A DNA stretch of 59,831 bases. Source: Cyclobacteriaceae bacterium (GTDB lineage: Bacteria > Bacteroidota > Bacteroidia > Cytophagales > Cyclobacteriaceae). How positions within the stretch are numbered: position 1 is the first letter of the stretch; every line of letters begins with the position of its first letter. Where the stretch lies: the NCBI GenBank assembly GCA_022842845.1, contig JALHOT010000001.1, positions 1 through 59,831 on the forward strand. The letters run 5' to 3'. The notes below the pieces were generated by a model. The model was given only the letters and a program-made list of their open reading frames with translations. It was not told where the DNA came from and did not search any database. The translations under genes and the position numbers were made by a program. Below, piece after piece: positions 8,400-18,242 of this stretch.

Positions 8400-9341
8400 T
8401 CAAAAACCCAAAGCTTGTAATTTTTGAACCAGTATTCGATTTATTTTGATGTGCGACTCGAAAGTCCAGCCGGCAATATGCGGTGTAAACAGCACATTCC
8501 GCTTTGTCTTCAAATAAGAAAAAGCCTCGGCTTGCTCATAATTGAGTGATGTAAGTTTTTCGTTCTCCAACACATCTAATGCCGCCCCCCTGATTTTTCC
8601 TGATTGAAGCGCTTGTACCAGGGTACTGAGTTTAAGTACCTCGCCTCTGGCTGTGTTCAACAAAATGATGGGCTTCTTAAAACTCGCTAAAAAAGCCGGA
8701 TTGACCATATCACGGGTTTCGTGGGTTAATGGTACATGAAGACTGATAATGTCTGCCTCTTCAAAGAGTGTTTGCAGTGTTGCTTCAGTTCCCCACTGAT
8801 CTGCATAGTCTTTCTTATACTTATCATAAGCAAGCACCTTACAATCAAAACCAGCTAAACGTTTGGCGAAAGCGCGGCCCATATTGCCGTAGCCAATAAT
8901 GCCAACGGTTTTCCCCATCAACTCTTCCCCCCTGTTTTCCTCCCGCAACCAAACCGAATGCCTTACTTCTTCATCGGCCTTCGGAATATTGCGCATGAGT
9001 GAGAGTAAGGCCCCAAGGGCAAATTCACCCACAGCATCTCTGTTGCCTTCCGAAGCATGTACCACTTTGATATGATGCGCCTTCAAAAAATCCAAATCTA
9101 TATTGTCGAGGCCAGCCCCTGCACGGGCCACAAATTTAACAGTCGGTTGTTGACCGAGAAGGACTTGATCGACCCTGGTACGGGTGCGCACAAATAAGCC
9201 TTCGTACTTATTAATGATAGGTTTGATTTCCTCTATGCTTTTGTGCGACACGTCTATTCCTTCCCAACCTATTTGATTGAGTAAAGGAAAGATGCTATCG
9301 TGCATCGGATCGATGATCAAACACTGACGCAGCGCAGTCAT
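8400..9341 (-). CDS. D-isomer 2-hydroxyacid dehydrogenase, phosphoglycerate dehydrogenase-like
   Basis: The 313-residue protein has the NAD-binding glycine motif GIIGYGNMG at 147-155 and the three catalytic positions of the family: Arg in NTARGEV, Glu in DVLENE, and His in TPHIAGWT. It lacks the C-terminal ACT or ASB domain of long SerA, like the short phosphoglycerate dehydrogenases of many bacteria. It could make 3-phosphohydroxypyruvate for serine synthesis, but no serC or serB lies nearby and another 2-hydroxyacid is possible. Its start codon overlaps the mgtE stop by one base, so the two are cotranscribed. Confidence 0.88.
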   Translation of the reverse strand: MTALRQCLIIDPMHDSIFPLLNQIGWEGIDVSHKSIEEIKPIINKYEGLFVRTRTRVDQVLLGQQPTVKFVARAGAGLDNIDLDFLKAHHIKVVHASEGNRDAVGEFALGALLSLMRNIPKADEEVRHSVWLREENRGEELMGKTVGIIGYGNMGRAFAKRLAGFDCKVLAYDKYKKDYADQWGTEATLQTLFEEADIISLHVPLTHETRDMVNPAFLASFKKPIILLNTARGEVLKLSTLVQALQSGKIRGAALDVLENEKLTSLNYEQAEAFSYLKTKRNVLFTPHIAGWTFESHIKINRILVQKLQALGF

Positions 9342-10690
9342 TATATCAAGAGGAGGTTAACAGTAAAGAAGTAAATAGTAAGGCCCAACAAATCGTTGGT
9401 GGTTGTAATGAAGGGGCCAGAGGCCAACGCTGGATTAAAACCAAAATAATTTAAAGCCATGGGCGTAACAGTGCCCATAAAGGAAGCGAATAGCACTACA
9501 CTGAAGAGGGCTATAGAAACGGTAAGTGATAAATCAAACTCTGTGAAAAGCAGATAGTTCGCCCCAAAAACAATGAGCGCCAATAACAAGCCATTCAGCA
9601 TGGCCACTAAAAAGACTTTAGCCAAACGAGACCATAAGCCCTCCACCACAAAGCTGGGATTAGCCAAACTCTGCACCACAATAGAAGCAGATTGTATACC
9701 CACATTACCGCCAGTAGCCTGAATGAGGGGGATGAAAAAAGCGATGGCCGTTACCTGAATCAGCTCTGCTTCGAAGAGCCCCATGAACTTTGCATTCATC
9801 AGGCCGCCCAGGATGCCTATGATCAGCCAGGGCAAACGGGCGCGGGTATTACGCCAAACGCTGTCGTCTTCTTCCACATCTTCGCTGATACCGGCCATAA
9901 TCTGGCGCTCTTCTTCGGCTTGTTCTTTGATCACATCTACCACATCATCGATGGTAATGCGCCCAACCAATTGACCGTTTACATTGACTACCGGCACCGA
10001 TTCCAAATCATACTTCTGCATGATGTCGGCCACCTCAGTATCTTCTAAATAGGTTTCTACTGTAACAATCTCTTCATCTTCAATAATATCGGATACCGAT
10101 TTGGCGGCACTCGCCAGCACCAGACTCTTTAACGATACGCGACCAACCAGGCGGTCGGCTTCATCCACCACATACACCGCATAGAACTTATCTACATTCT
10201 CTGCCTGCTTTCTGATTTCTTCAATGCATTGGTTCACCGTCCAGGTTTGGCGAACCTTGATCAATTCCTTGGCCATCAAACCACCGGCTACTGTTTCTTC
10301 GTAGCGCAGCAGGTCAACCACCTGGTGGCGTAGTTCCGGATCGATTTGGGCTAATACTTCTTCGCGCTCTTTTACCGGCAATTCATGTAAAATATCTGCC
10401 GCGTCATCAGAATTTAATTGATTGAGTACGGCTGAAATTTCTGCAGGTGTATAAATTTTTAAGAAAGCCTTGCGTGTGTCGGTGTCAAGGTCACGAATGA
10501 TCTCGGCCTGCACTTCACGATCCAGGATATCGAGCACATACTTGGATTCATCGGAACTAAACTCATACAAGAGTGCCGAAATATCGGCCGATTGCACCGA
10601 TTCCAGGGTTTGCACAATAAAAGCATTGTCACGCTCATCGAGCGCTTGCTGAAAACGATCTCTAAACTCTTTGCTTAGTTCAAACTCCAT
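9341..10690 (-). CDS. mgtE: Magnesium transporter MgtE
   Basis: MgtE is a Mg2+ channel gated by cytosolic Mg2+. The protein has an N-domain with helical repeats (about 1-130, including DAADILHELP), two CBS domains (about 135-255), a plug helix, and five membrane helices with the signature IQATGGNVGIQSAS. The ATG at 10690 (449 residues) is chosen over the in-frame GTG at 10702. Either start overlaps the end of rsmA, showing translational coupling. Confidence 0.95.
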   Translation of the reverse strand: MEFELSKEFRDRFQQALDERDNAFIVQTLESVQSADISALLYEFSSDESKYVLDILDREVQAEIIRDLDTDTRKAFLKIYTPAEISAVLNQLNSDDAADILHELPVKEREEVLAQIDPELRHQVVDLLRYEETVAGGLMAKELIKVRQTWTVNQCIEEIRKQAENVDKFYAVYVVDEADRLVGRVSLKSLVLASAAKSVSDIIEDEEIVTVETYLEDTEVADIMQKYDLESVPVVNVNGQLVGRITIDDVVDVIKEQAEEERQIMAGISEDVEEDDSVWRNTRARLPWLIIGILGGLMNAKFMGLFEAELIQVTAIAFFIPLIQATGGNVGIQSASIVVQSLANPSFVVEGLWSRLAKVFLVAMLNGLLLALIVFGANYLLFTEFDLSLTVSIALFSVVLFASFMGTVTPMALNYFGFNPALASGPFITTTNDLLGLTIYFFTVNLLLI

Positions 10691-11486
10691 GTTGGCCTGC
10701 ACGACTCTTCTCTATTACCTGGGTGAGCTGAATAAAATCTTCCACGCTTAGTTGCTCGGCTCTTTTGTCCAACACAGGTAGGGCCACAACATCGCTCGAC
10801 AAAGTTAGGTTTTTCAAAGCATTGCGCAATGTTTTACGCCTCTGGTTAAAGCCTGTTTTCACAACCGTAACAAAAAGTTTTTCATCACATGGTAAATGGC
10901 TACGCTCATTACGAACCAGACGGATAACAGCCGACATCACTTTGGGTGGCGGGGTAAAAACACCCGGGGGTACTTTCATCAGGGACTCGATGTTGTAAAA
11001 AGTCTGCAGCAATACACTTAAAATGCCGTACGTCTTATTACCATGCTTAGCAGCAATGCGATCGGCCACTTCCTTTTGCAACATGCATACAACCTGATCT
11101 ACCCGGTTTCGCTGCTCCAGCACCCTGAAAAAGATCTGAGAAGAAATATTGTAGGGGAAATTTCCAATGATTGAAAATTTACCTTCAAACACTGTATATA
11201 AATCAATATCCAGGAAGTCGCCTTCGTGAATTCTGTTATCAAGCGCTGGATAATGCTTTTTAAGATAAGCCACCGAATCGCGATCGATCTCAATTACTTT
11301 TAAATCAATCAGCGGATTTTGAATCAGGTATTTGGTGAGTACCCCCATACCTGGTCCGATTTCCAAAACGTGTATAGCCTCTTTGCTTAATTGAAGCCCC
11401 TCCGTGATTTTTCGGGCAATTCCTTCATCGTGCAGAAAGTGTTGCCCCAATGATTTCTTTGCTCTTACCTTGTCGTGTGCGGCCAT
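10680..11486 (-). CDS. rsmA: 16S rRNA dimethyladenosine transferase
   Basis: RsmA (KsgA) dimethylates two adjacent adenines near the 3' end of 16S rRNA in late 30S assembly. The 268-residue protein begins with the family pattern KKSLGQHFLHDEGIARKI, has the SAM motif VLEIGPGMGVLTKYL, and the catalytic motif NFPYNIS. It is the first gene of a minus-strand run with mgtE and the dehydrogenase. Confidence 0.95.
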   Translation of the reverse strand: MAAHDKVRAKKSLGQHFLHDEGIARKITEGLQLSKEAIHVLEIGPGMGVLTKYLIQNPLIDLKVIEIDRDSVAYLKKHYPALDNRIHEGDFLDIDLYTVFEGKFSIIGNFPYNISSQIFFRVLEQRNRVDQVVCMLQKEVADRIAAKHGNKTYGILSVLLQTFYNIESLMKVPPGVFTPPPKVMSAVIRLVRNERSHLPCDEKLFVTVVKTGFNQRRKTLRNALKNLTLSSDVVALPVLDKRAEQLSVEDFIQLTQVIEKSRAGQHGV

Positions 11487-11584
11487 AACTGCAAGTGTAA
11501 GGTAAAATACTGTATAATTGTGTTTCTATCAGTACATAATTTGATGCCCGGCACGAGGCTTAGGCATGCTAAAATAAAACCGTG

Positions 11585-12637
11585 ATGACCCAACCTTTAC
11601 ATACACCTCACCCGCATAAAAATCCTGATCACAAGCCCCGTATTGGCATTACCATTGGAGACATGAATGGCATAGGGCCTGAAGTCATCATCAAAGCTTT
11701 ATCAGACCATAGAATCATGAGTCTGCTCACTCCGGTAGTGTATGGTTCGGGTCGCGTACTATCCTTTTATAAAAAACAGCTGAACAACGAGGAGCTTAAT
11801 TACACGCAAGTCAAAAACAAAGGTCAGTTTGTGCCCCGGCAGCTTAACCTTGTTAATTGCTGGGAGGACGCTATCGAGATTATGCCCGGAAAAGCTTCCG
11901 TTGAAACGGGCAAGGCTGCCTTGCTAAGCTTACAGAAAGCATGTGAAGAACTGAAAGAAGGCGTGATTGATGCGTTGGTGACTGCCCCTATCGATAAGCA
12001 CAGTATTCACAGTGAGGCCTTTCCATTTAAAGGACATACAGAATTTTTAACACAATACTTTGGTGCCAGCGAAAGCCTGATGTTGTTGGTCAGCGACACC
12101 TTACGTGTTGGCCTGGTAACTGAACACGTAGCCGTGAAAGATATTGCAGGCCTCATTACGCGCGAAAGAGTGGAGAGCAAACTCAAATTGATGGAACAAT
12201 CTCTCCGCAACGACTTTGGGATTAACAAACCCAAAATGGCGCTGCTGGGCCTTAACCCACATGCGGGTGACGGTGGCTTGATAGGCACCGAAGAAGAGCA
12301 GATCTTAAAGCCCCTGGTCAATGATTGGAAAAACAAAGGCAAATTACTCAGTGGCCCCTTTCCGGCAGATGGCTTTTTCGCAGCAGGGCAATACAGCAAA
12401 TTTGATGGCATCCTGGCCATGTACCACGATCAGGGCTTGATTCCTTTCAAATCGATGGCCTTCGAAAATGGGGTAAACTTCACAGCCGGCTTACCCATCG
12501 TCAGAACTTCGCCCGATCATGGCACCGCTTACGCTATTGCCGGTAAAAATCAGGCAAACGAAAGCTCCTTTCGGGAAGCGCTTTTTAAAGCCTGCGATAT
12601 TGTGCAGACAAGAAAAGAGCAGTTGGTGGGTAAATAA
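11585..12637 (+). CDS. pdxA: 4-hydroxythreonine-4-phosphate dehydrogenase
   Basis: PdxA oxidises 4-phosphohydroxy-threonine with NAD in the DXP-dependent route to pyridoxal phosphate. Family motifs are GITIGDMNGIGPEVI at the N-terminus, TAPIDKHSIHS, FKGHTEFLTQYF, LNPHAGDGGLIG, MYHDQGLIPFK and TSPDHGTAYAIAGK; the histidines in these bind the catalytic metal. The ATG at 11585 is preferred to the GTG three bases earlier. The divergent neighbour is rsmA. In E. coli pdxA and ksgA are also adjacent, although in the same direction. Confidence 0.95.
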   Translation: MTQPLHTPHPHKNPDHKPRIGITIGDMNGIGPEVIIKALSDHRIMSLLTPVVYGSGRVLSFYKKQLNNEELNYTQVKNKGQFVPRQLNLVNCWEDAIEIMPGKASVETGKAALLSLQKACEELKEGVIDALVTAPIDKHSIHSEAFPFKGHTEFLTQYFGASESLMLLVSDTLRVGLVTEHVAVKDIAGLITRERVESKLKLMEQSLRNDFGINKPKMALLGLNPHAGDGGLIGTEEEQILKPLVNDWKNKGKLLSGPFPADGFFAAGQYSKFDGILAMYHDQGLIPFKSMAFENGVNFTAGLPIVRTSPDHGTAYAIAGKNQANESSFREALFKACDIVQTRKEQLVGK

Positions 12638-12638
12638 T

Positions 12639-12657
12639 GGGAATTTATTTCCCTTTT
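12639..12657 (+). terminator. Weak terminator after pdxA
   Basis: GGGAA and TTCCC form a 5-bp stem around five A/T bases and are followed by TTTT, directly after the pdxA stop. The stem is short. Confidence 0.35.
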
Positions 12658-12700
12658 CGGCCGTTTAACCTAATTCAAATGATAGCATAGCATTAAATTG

Positions 12701-12708
12701 TACATTTG
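12701..12708 (+). promoter_or_regulatory. -7 box of the TerB-like gene
   Basis: TACATTTG matches TAnnTTTG fully. It covers the possible TTG start at 12706, which shows that translation must begin downstream, at the ATG at 12727. Confidence 0.5.
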
Positions 12709-12726
12709 GTTAAAGTGAAAGTTGAG

Positions 12727-13113
12727 ATGGACGTAGTTACCAGAAAGCATTTAAACATACTTATCCAATTGGCTGAAGCCGATAAACACTTTGCCAAGGC
12801 AGAGCGGGAGATGATTTTTAAAATAGCTAAAGACCGTAATTTCCCTGAAAATGAGGTGCAGGAGCTTATCCGAAAGCCCGAACCCATTGATAGCCTAGGA
12901 GCCCTTTCAGTTGATCAGAAGTTTGAATACCTGCAAAGCAGCATCGAGTTGATTATGGTAGATCAAAACATTTTTGAAAGCGAAATCATTTTCTGTAAGA
13001 GTCTGGCGATCAAATTGGGCTTTAAAAAATCAGTCATAGACTTTTTCCTAAGCTATCACGACAAGTACAGCAAAGCAGAGTTAAAACAAATTGCCCTTAA
13101 AGAATACCTTTAG
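12727..13113 (+). CDS. TerB-like helical protein
   Basis: The protein is 128 residues from the ATG at 12727, all helical in pattern. It has the TerB/DjlA-like repeats: LIQLAEADKHFAKAEREMI, then IELIMVDQNIFESEIIFC, each with an acidic residue after a hydrophobic helix, as in metal-binding TerB folds. No other domain is present. TerB-like proteins act in stress and envelope functions, but no ter operon is nearby, so the role is open. The upstream TTG at 12706 is rejected because a -7 box overlaps it. Confidence 0.7.
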   Translation: MDVVTRKHLNILIQLAEADKHFAKAEREMIFKIAKDRNFPENEVQELIRKPEPIDSLGALSVDQKFEYLQSSIELIMVDQNIFESEIIFCKSLAIKLGFKKSVIDFFLSYHDKYSKAELKQIALKEYL

Positions 13114-13191
13114 ATTCTGATTATCAGGTATTTATAAATCGGCCCACTTCTCAAATTCAGTTCTTTTCTTTTAAAATTCCATTTAATCTCC

Positions 13192-13199
13192 TACATTTG
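13192..13199 (+). promoter_or_regulatory. -7 box of the yceD-rpmF operon
   Basis: TACATTTG matches TAnnTTTG fully. The predicted start is near 13205. The only strong Shine-Dalgarno-like sequence seen here, GGAGGG at 13217-13222, follows before the GTG at 13231. Confidence 0.5.
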
Positions 13200-13230
13200 C
13201 CGACTATTTTAAAACCGGAGGGTCGGAAAA

Positions 13231-13746
13231 GTGAATTTATTCGGGGTTAATATTATAGGCTTGAGTTTAGCAGTTCATACGTTCGATTTCCAACTGAACG
13301 ACAGATTTTTCAAGCAATATGGCACCGAAGTAATTCAAGAAGGTAAGCTAAAAGCGACTGTAAGTCTCCATAAGCACGAAACCTTTATAGAAGCCGATTT
13401 CCGGATACAAGGTAGTGTTGTTCTTACCTGTGATCGAAGCCTGGACACCTTCGATTTCCCCATAGCCATCAGCCCAAAGCTGTTGTATAAGTATGGTGAT
13501 GAGGACAAAGAGATTAGCGAAGACGTGGTGATGATACACCGCGACACCGCAACACTCGATTTAGGCCAACCAATGTTTGAATACATTGTATTGGAAGTCC
13601 CAATCAAAAAGCTTCACCCGCGCTTTGCAGGAGAAGACGATGATGAGGCAGAGGGTAAATTAATTTACTCCTCAGAAAGAAAGGATGAAACAAGTGATGA
13701 AGGCATGGTTGACCCACGCTGGGAAGCACTTAAAAAGTTAAAATAA
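13231..13746 (+). CDS. YceD (DUF177) family protein
   Basis: The 171-residue protein matches YceD/DUF177: N-terminal GLSLAVHTFDFQLNDRFF, then VVLTCDRSLDTFDFPI, and an acidic C-terminus ending in DPRWEALKKLK. YceD lies upstream of rpmF in most bacteria and is linked to 23S rRNA or large-subunit biogenesis. The start is GTG, supported by GGAGGG eight bases upstream and by the family N-terminus. It is 27 bases ahead of rpmF. Confidence 0.9.
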   Translation: MNLFGVNIIGLSLAVHTFDFQLNDRFFKQYGTEVIQEGKLKATVSLHKHETFIEADFRIQGSVVLTCDRSLDTFDFPIAISPKLLYKYGDEDKEISEDVVMIHRDTATLDLGQPMFEYIVLEVPIKKLHPRFAGEDDDEAEGKLIYSSERKDETSDEGMVDPRWEALKKLK

Positions 13747-13773
13747 AGCACTGATACTAAAACTGTTTGAGTT

Positions 13774-13965
13774 ATGCCAAATCCAAAACGAAAAACCTCG
13801 AAAACGAGACGCGATAAAAGAAGAACACACTACAAAGCTGAGACCAGCTCTTTCACTATTTGCCCTACTACTGGCGAAACTCACCGCCCGCACCGCGCTT
13901 ACTGGCATGAAGGCAAGCTTTACTTTAAGGGTAAAGTAGTAATGGAAAGAGAAGCGCTTGCTTAA
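13774..13965 (+). CDS. rpmF: 50S ribosomal protein L32
   Basis: The 63-residue basic protein has the L32 pattern [20 protein letters not shown], then [18 protein letters not shown] and [10 protein letters not shown]. Only one Cys remains, so this is the zinc-free type of L32. It follows yceD and ends at a strong terminator. Confidence 0.96.
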   Translation: MPNPKRKTSKTRRDKRRTHYKAETSSFTICPTTGETHRPHRAYWHEGKLYFKGKVVMEREALA

Positions 13966-14071
13966 TAGCATGAAAAGTCTGGTATCCTTGCAACATTCAC
14001 TCATTATGCAAAAGCATGCAGTGAGGAAATCCGGTTGTAAGACTACCTGAATAATAAATACTTGTAGAAAT

Positions 14072-14102
14072 GCTCGATGTGTCATCGGGCTTTTCTTTTT
14101 TA
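14072..14102 (+). terminator. Terminator after rpmF
   Basis: GCTCGATG and CATCGGGC form an 8-bp stem (one T-G pair) around TGT, followed by a T-rich tail ttttcttttttt. It separates yceD-rpmF from fabH, at least partly. Confidence 0.7.
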
Positions 14103-14138
14103 TAAGGGTTGAGTAATACAGCCGAAAGGCACATAAAA

Positions 14139-15134
14139 ATGAATAAGATTCGCGCAGCGATCACCGGAGTGGGAGGCTATGTACCTGAGTACATCCTCAC
14201 CAATAAAGAGCTCGAAACAATGGTCGATACCAACGATGAGTGGATAACTTCTCGCACCGGTATTAAAGAAAGAAGAATTCTTAAAGGCGAAGGTATGGGC
14301 ACCAGCTACATGGGCACCAAGGCAGCCCAGGAAATTATCAGAAAAACTGGCATTGATCCTAAAGAGATTGATTTGGTTATCTGTGCTACCATTACCCCAG
14401 ACATGCCCTTTCCGGCAACAGCCAACATTATTGCTACCGAAATCGGTGCTACCAATGCATTCAGCTACGATTTGGCTGCTGCTTGCTCTGGTTTTTTATT
14501 CGGGCTGGCCACCGGAGCCAAGTTCATCGAAAGCGGCACTTACAAAAAAGTGATCGTGATTGGTGGAGATAAAATGTCATCGATCATCAATTACCAGGAT
14601 CGCGCCACCTGTATCATCTTCGGTGACGGAGCCGGAGCCGTTTTGTTGGAACCCACAACTGAAGAGGTAGGTGTGATGGATTCAATACTGCGCAGCGATG
14701 GAACCGGGGCTAACTTTTTACGCATGGAAGCCGGAGGAAGCCGTATGCCTGCCACCCATGCAACAGTTGATGCCAAGCAACACTATGTATTTCAGGAAGG
14801 CGCCACCGTGTATAAGTTTGCGGTTACCAATATGGCGGAGGTTGCAGCAGAAGTATTAGAGAGAAATAACCTGACTGGCCATGATATCGCCTGGCTGGCA
14901 CCCCATCAAGCCAATAAGCGCATTATTGATGCTACAGCCAGTCGCATCGGCTTATCTGACGACAAGGTGATGATGAACATCGAAAAATATGGCAATACCA
15001 CTGCCGGAACCCTGCCCCTTTTACTGTGGGATTATGAGAAAAAATTGAAAAAAGGCGACAATATCATTTTTGCAGCCTTTGGGGGTGGCTTTACCTGGGG
15101 CGCCATGTGGCTTAAGTGGGCCTACAACAGCTAA
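14139..15134 (+). CDS. fabH: Beta-ketoacyl-ACP synthase III
   Basis: FabH condenses acetyl-CoA with malonyl-ACP to start fatty acid synthesis. The triad is visible: Cys in [13 protein letters not shown], His in APHQANKRI, Asn in [10 protein letters not shown]. The ATG at 14139 (331 residues) starts right at the family N-terminus [17 protein letters not shown] and has GAAAGG upstream; the TTG at 14109 would add ten unrelated residues. plsX, which often lies between rpmF and fabH, is absent here. Confidence 0.95.
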   Translation: MNKIRAAITGVGGYVPEYILTNKELETMVDTNDEWITSRTGIKERRILKGEGMGTSYMGTKAAQEIIRKTGIDPKEIDLVICATITPDMPFPATANIIATEIGATNAFSYDLAAACSGFLFGLATGAKFIESGTYKKVIVIGGDKMSSIINYQDRATCIIFGDGAGAVLLEPTTEEVGVMDSILRSDGTGANFLRMEAGGSRMPATHATVDAKQHYVFQEGATVYKFAVTNMAEVAAEVLERNNLTGHDIAWLAPHQANKRIIDATASRIGLSDDKVMMNIEKYGNTTAGTLPLLLWDYEKKLKKGDNIIFAAFGGGFTWGAMWLKWAYNS

Positions 15135-15185
15135 GTATAAAGAGTGATTAATTAATATTTGTAACTTAAAGTCCGTTTTTGATTT

Positions 15186-15749
15186 ATGGCAACTATTTCT
15201 GATCTGAGTAAAGGCAATTTTGTTCGCTACAATGGTGAGGTAATGCAAATTGAAGAATTACTGCACCGCACCCCCGGAAACCTGAGAGCCTTCTACCAGG
15301 TAAAGATGCGCAACGTACGCAATGGTAAACTCGCTGAAAATCGTTTCCGCCCCGGTGATGAAATTGAAATCCTGCGCGTAGAAACCAGAGAATATCAGTA
15401 CCTGTATGCCGATGGCGACAGCCTGGTGTGCATGGATAAAGAAACTTTTGATCAGGTATATATCGATAAAGCCTTACTTGGCGAATCGGTCAACTATATA
15501 AAAGAAGAGGTAACCTTATTGATTGCCTTTGAAAACGGCACAACTGCCATCACCGCGGAGGCTCCTTCACATGTAGTTTTTGAAGTATCATACACAGAGC
15601 CTGGCTTAGCTGGCGACACTGCCACCCGTACTTTAAAACCTGCCACCATCGATAACGGATCAGAAGTGAGAGTACCTCTTTTTGTGAATACAGGAGATAA
15701 GATTAAGATTGACACCCGCACAGGTGAGTATATTGAACGCGTAAAGTAA
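15186..15749 (+). CDS. efp: Elongation factor P
   Basis: EF-P binds between the P and E sites and relieves stalling at polyproline. The 187-residue protein has the three beta-barrel domains of the family. The loop that carries the modified residue reads [10 protein letters not shown]; aligned with E. coli KPGKGQAF, the position of the lysylated Lys34 is Asn here. Neither the lysine nor the arginine form is possible at that site. It lies between fabH and accB in the same direction. Confidence 0.95.
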   Translation: MATISDLSKGNFVRYNGEVMQIEELLHRTPGNLRAFYQVKMRNVRNGKLAENRFRPGDEIEILRVETREYQYLYADGDSLVCMDKETFDQVYIDKALLGESVNYIKEEVTLLIAFENGTTAITAEAPSHVVFEVSYTEPGLAGDTATRTLKPATIDNGSEVRVPLFVNTGDKIKIDTRTGEYIERVK

Positions 15750-15754
15750 TTATC

Positions 15755-16309
15755 ATGGCCAAAAAAACAGTTAAAAAAGAAGTCCCTGCTAAGAAGACTT
15801 CCCCATCTAACCAACCCGACATGAAAACTTCAGAAATCAGAGACCTCATCGATTTTATTGCCCAATCAGGCTTAAACGAGGTAAATGTAGAAACGAAAGA
15901 ACTAAAGCTTTCCATCAAGCGCGAACCCGATCAAAAAATAATGAAGGCTGCCGCGCCTATGGTAGCTGCAGCACCCGCTGTGGCCCCAGTGGCAGCTGCC
16001 CCTGTTGCTCCGGCCCCTTCGGCTCCCAAAGCAGACAAGGTTGAAGCCCCTGCCGCCAGTGGTAAGAAGACAGTAGATATCAAATCACCCATGATTGGTA
16101 CTTTCTACCGTTCTTCAAATCCTGAAACACCTCCATTTGCTTCTGTAGGCGATAAAGTGAGCAAAGGTCAAACTGTTTGCATCATTGAAGCCATGAAGCT
16201 ATTCAACGAAATTGAATCTGAAGTATCTGGTACCATTGTTAAAGTGATGGTGGAAAATGCTCAGCCAGTGGAATATGATCAGGTACTATTTGTTGTTGAA
16301 CCTGATTAA
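15755..16309 (+). CDS. accB: Biotin carboxyl carrier protein of acetyl-CoA carboxylase
   Basis: AccB carries biotin between the carboxylase and transferase sites of acetyl-CoA carboxylase. The 184-residue protein has an N-terminal dimerising part, a flexible Ala/Pro linker (about 65-95) and the C-terminal biotinyl domain with the biotin lysine in EAMKLFNE. A second possible start is the ATG at 15821, where the usual family N-terminus begins; the longer form adds a Lys-rich 22-residue head. It lies 5 bases after efp. Confidence 0.95.
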   Translation: MAKKTVKKEVPAKKTSPSNQPDMKTSEIRDLIDFIAQSGLNEVNVETKELKLSIKREPDQKIMKAAAPMVAAAPAVAPVAAAPVAPAPSAPKADKVEAPAASGKKTVDIKSPMIGTFYRSSNPETPPFASVGDKVSKGQTVCIIEAMKLFNEIESEVSGTIVKVMVENAQPVEYDQVLFVVEPD

Positions 16310-16397
16310 TTTTTTTTGGCTGCCAGCAGCCAGTGTCTAGCTCCAAGCTGACTCTCAATGTATAGACAGCAGCCTGTAACCATTAGCATACTAACTT

Positions 16398-17747
16398 ATG
16401 TTTAAGAAAATATTGATTGCTAACCGTGGAGAAATTGCGTTACGCGTAATTCGTACTTGTCGCGAGATGGGCATTAAAACGGTAGCTGTTTACTCTACAG
16501 CCGATAAGGAAAGCTTACACGTTCGTTTCGCTGACGAAGCGGTATGTATCGGTGATGCGCCCAGCAAAGATTCTTACCTGAATATCCCACGCATTATTTC
16601 AGCTGCTGAAATTACCAATGCCGATGCTATCCATCCGGGCTATGGTTTCTTATCAGAGCGTGCCGAATTTTCGGCTATTTGCCACGAATATGGTATCAAG
16701 TTCATTGGCCCCACACCGGCCATGATCAATGCCATGGGTGATAAGGCTACCGCCAAAGACACCATGAAGAAAGCGGGGGTACCCTGCATTCCTGGCTCCG
16801 ATGGACTACTCTCTTCTTTGGAAGAAGGCATGGCCATCGCTAAAAAAATTAAATACCCGGTTATTGTAAAAGCAACTGCCGGTGGTGGTGGTAAGGGTAT
16901 GCGTATCATCAATGATGAGTCTGAATTTCAGAAAGCATGGGATGATGCCAAGCGCGAAGCAGCTGCTGCCTTTGGCAACGATGGCTTATACCTCGAAAAA
17001 TTTGTAGAAGAGCCTCGCCATATTGAAATCCAGATTGTGGGCGATCAGTATGGTAAAGTGTGTCACTTATCAGAGCGTGATTGCTCCATCCAGCGCAGAC
17101 ATCAAAAACTATTGGAGGAAACGCCCTCGCCTATCTTAAGTCAGGAGTTACGCGAAAAGATGGGAGAAGCCGCCATCAAAGGTGCCAAGGCCATCAATTA
17201 TGAAGGAGCTGGAACCATTGAATTCCTGGTGGATAAGCACGGTGATTTCTATTTCATGGAGATGAACACCCGTATTCAGGTAGAGCACCCTATCACGGAA
17301 GAGGTAACTGATTACGATTTGATCAAGGAACAAATTAAGGTTGCTGCCGGAGTGCCTATCTCTGGTAAAAACTATTACCCTAATTTGTACTCTATGGAAT
17401 GCCGTATCAATGCAGAAGATCCTGCGAACGGCTTCCGCCCTTCACCAGGAAAAATCACTAACCTGCACATGCCAGGTGGTCATGGTGTACGCATTGACAG
17501 CCACGTGTATGCAGGCTATACAATTCCTCCTAATTACGATTCCATGATTGCTAAGCTGATTGTCAGCGGCCAATCACGCGAAGAAGTAATAACACGCATG
17601 AAACGAGCCTTACAGGAATTTGTGATTGAGGGTGTCAAAACCACCATTCCTTTCCATATCAAGCTAATGGATAATGAGATTTTCCGCAGTGGTAAATTCA
17701 CCACCAAATTTCTGGAGACCTCTTTTGATTTCAGCGAACTCAAATAA
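16398..17747 (+). CDS. accC: Acetyl-CoA carboxylase biotin carboxylase subunit
   Basis: AccC carboxylates biotin on AccB using ATP and bicarbonate. The 449-residue protein starts [19 protein letters not shown], has the ATP-grasp glycine loop [13 protein letters not shown], and the catalytic segment [14 protein letters not shown]. It is full length and ends the yceD-to-accC gene run at a clear terminator. Confidence 0.97.
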   Translation: MFKKILIANRGEIALRVIRTCREMGIKTVAVYSTADKESLHVRFADEAVCIGDAPSKDSYLNIPRIISAAEITNADAIHPGYGFLSERAEFSAICHEYGIKFIGPTPAMINAMGDKATAKDTMKKAGVPCIPGSDGLLSSLEEGMAIAKKIKYPVIVKATAGGGGKGMRIINDESEFQKAWDDAKREAAAAFGNDGLYLEKFVEEPRHIEIQIVGDQYGKVCHLSERDCSIQRRHQKLLEETPSPILSQELREKMGEAAIKGAKAINYEGAGTIEFLVDKHGDFYFMEMNTRIQVEHPITEEVTDYDLIKEQIKVAAGVPISGKNYYPNLYSMECRINAEDPANGFRPSPGKITNLHMPGGHGVRIDSHVYAGYTIPPNYDSMIAKLIVSGQSREEVITRMKRALQEFVIEGVKTTIPFHIKLMDNEIFRSGKFTTKFLETSFDFSELK

Positions 17748-17767
17748 CTGAAATATCTTTTTTAAGA

Positions 17768-17798
17768 AAAGCTCTGCTCATGCAGGGCTTTTTTTGTT
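17768..17798 (+). terminator. Terminator after accC
   Basis: AAAGCTCTGC and GCAGGGCTTT form a 10-bp stem (one T-G pair) around TCAT, followed by a long T run. It ends the acc operon. Confidence 0.8.
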
Positions 17799-17837
17799 TT
17801 AAGAATACCTTATCTTCAACATTCAAATATCAAATAG

Positions 17838-18242
17838 ATGAATTACTGGCTCGTTAAATCAGAACCTGATGTTTACCACTTCGATACACTCCTTAAAGAC
17901 AAGAAAACTGTTTGGGATGGTGTGCGCAATTTTGCTGCAAGACTCAATCTGAAGGCCATGAAAAAAGGAGATCTGGTTTTATTCTACCACTCAACGGGTG
18001 AGAAAGCTGTGGTGGGCCTTGCCAAAATTGTGAAAGAATGGTATCCGGAACCTGGAGCACCCGATTGGGCAGTTGTGGAGCTGAGTCCTGAACGAAAGTT
18101 GAAAAAACCAGTAACCCTTGCCGAAGTAAAAGCTGACAAACGACTCTCTGAAATGAAACTCGTGAAATTATCACGCCTTTCTGTTCAACCAGTTACTGCC
18201 ATTGAATTTGATATGATCATTGCGAAGAGCGAAGAAAAATGA
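17838..18242 (+). CDS. EVE-domain protein
   Basis: The 134-residue protein is one EVE domain, a PUA-like fold. It starts MNYWLVKSEPDVYHFD and has the family pattern VWDGVRNFAARLNLKAMKKGDLVLFYHS and GLAKIVKEWYPE. EVE domains bind modified bases in RNA or DNA. Its stop overlaps the next start as ATGA, so it is cotranscribed with the two secreted paralogs that follow; no functional link is known. Confidence 0.93.
   Translation: MNYWLVKSEPDVYHFDTLLKDKKTVWDGVRNFAARLNLKAMKKGDLVLFYHSTGEKAVVGLAKIVKEWYPEPGAPDWAVVELSPERKLKKPVTLAEVKADKRLSEMKLVKLSRLSVQPVTAIEFDMIIAKSEEK

Noticed and set aside
13966-14138. plsX between rpmF and fabH
   Set aside because: The gap holds only a terminator; no phosphate acyltransferase frame is present.
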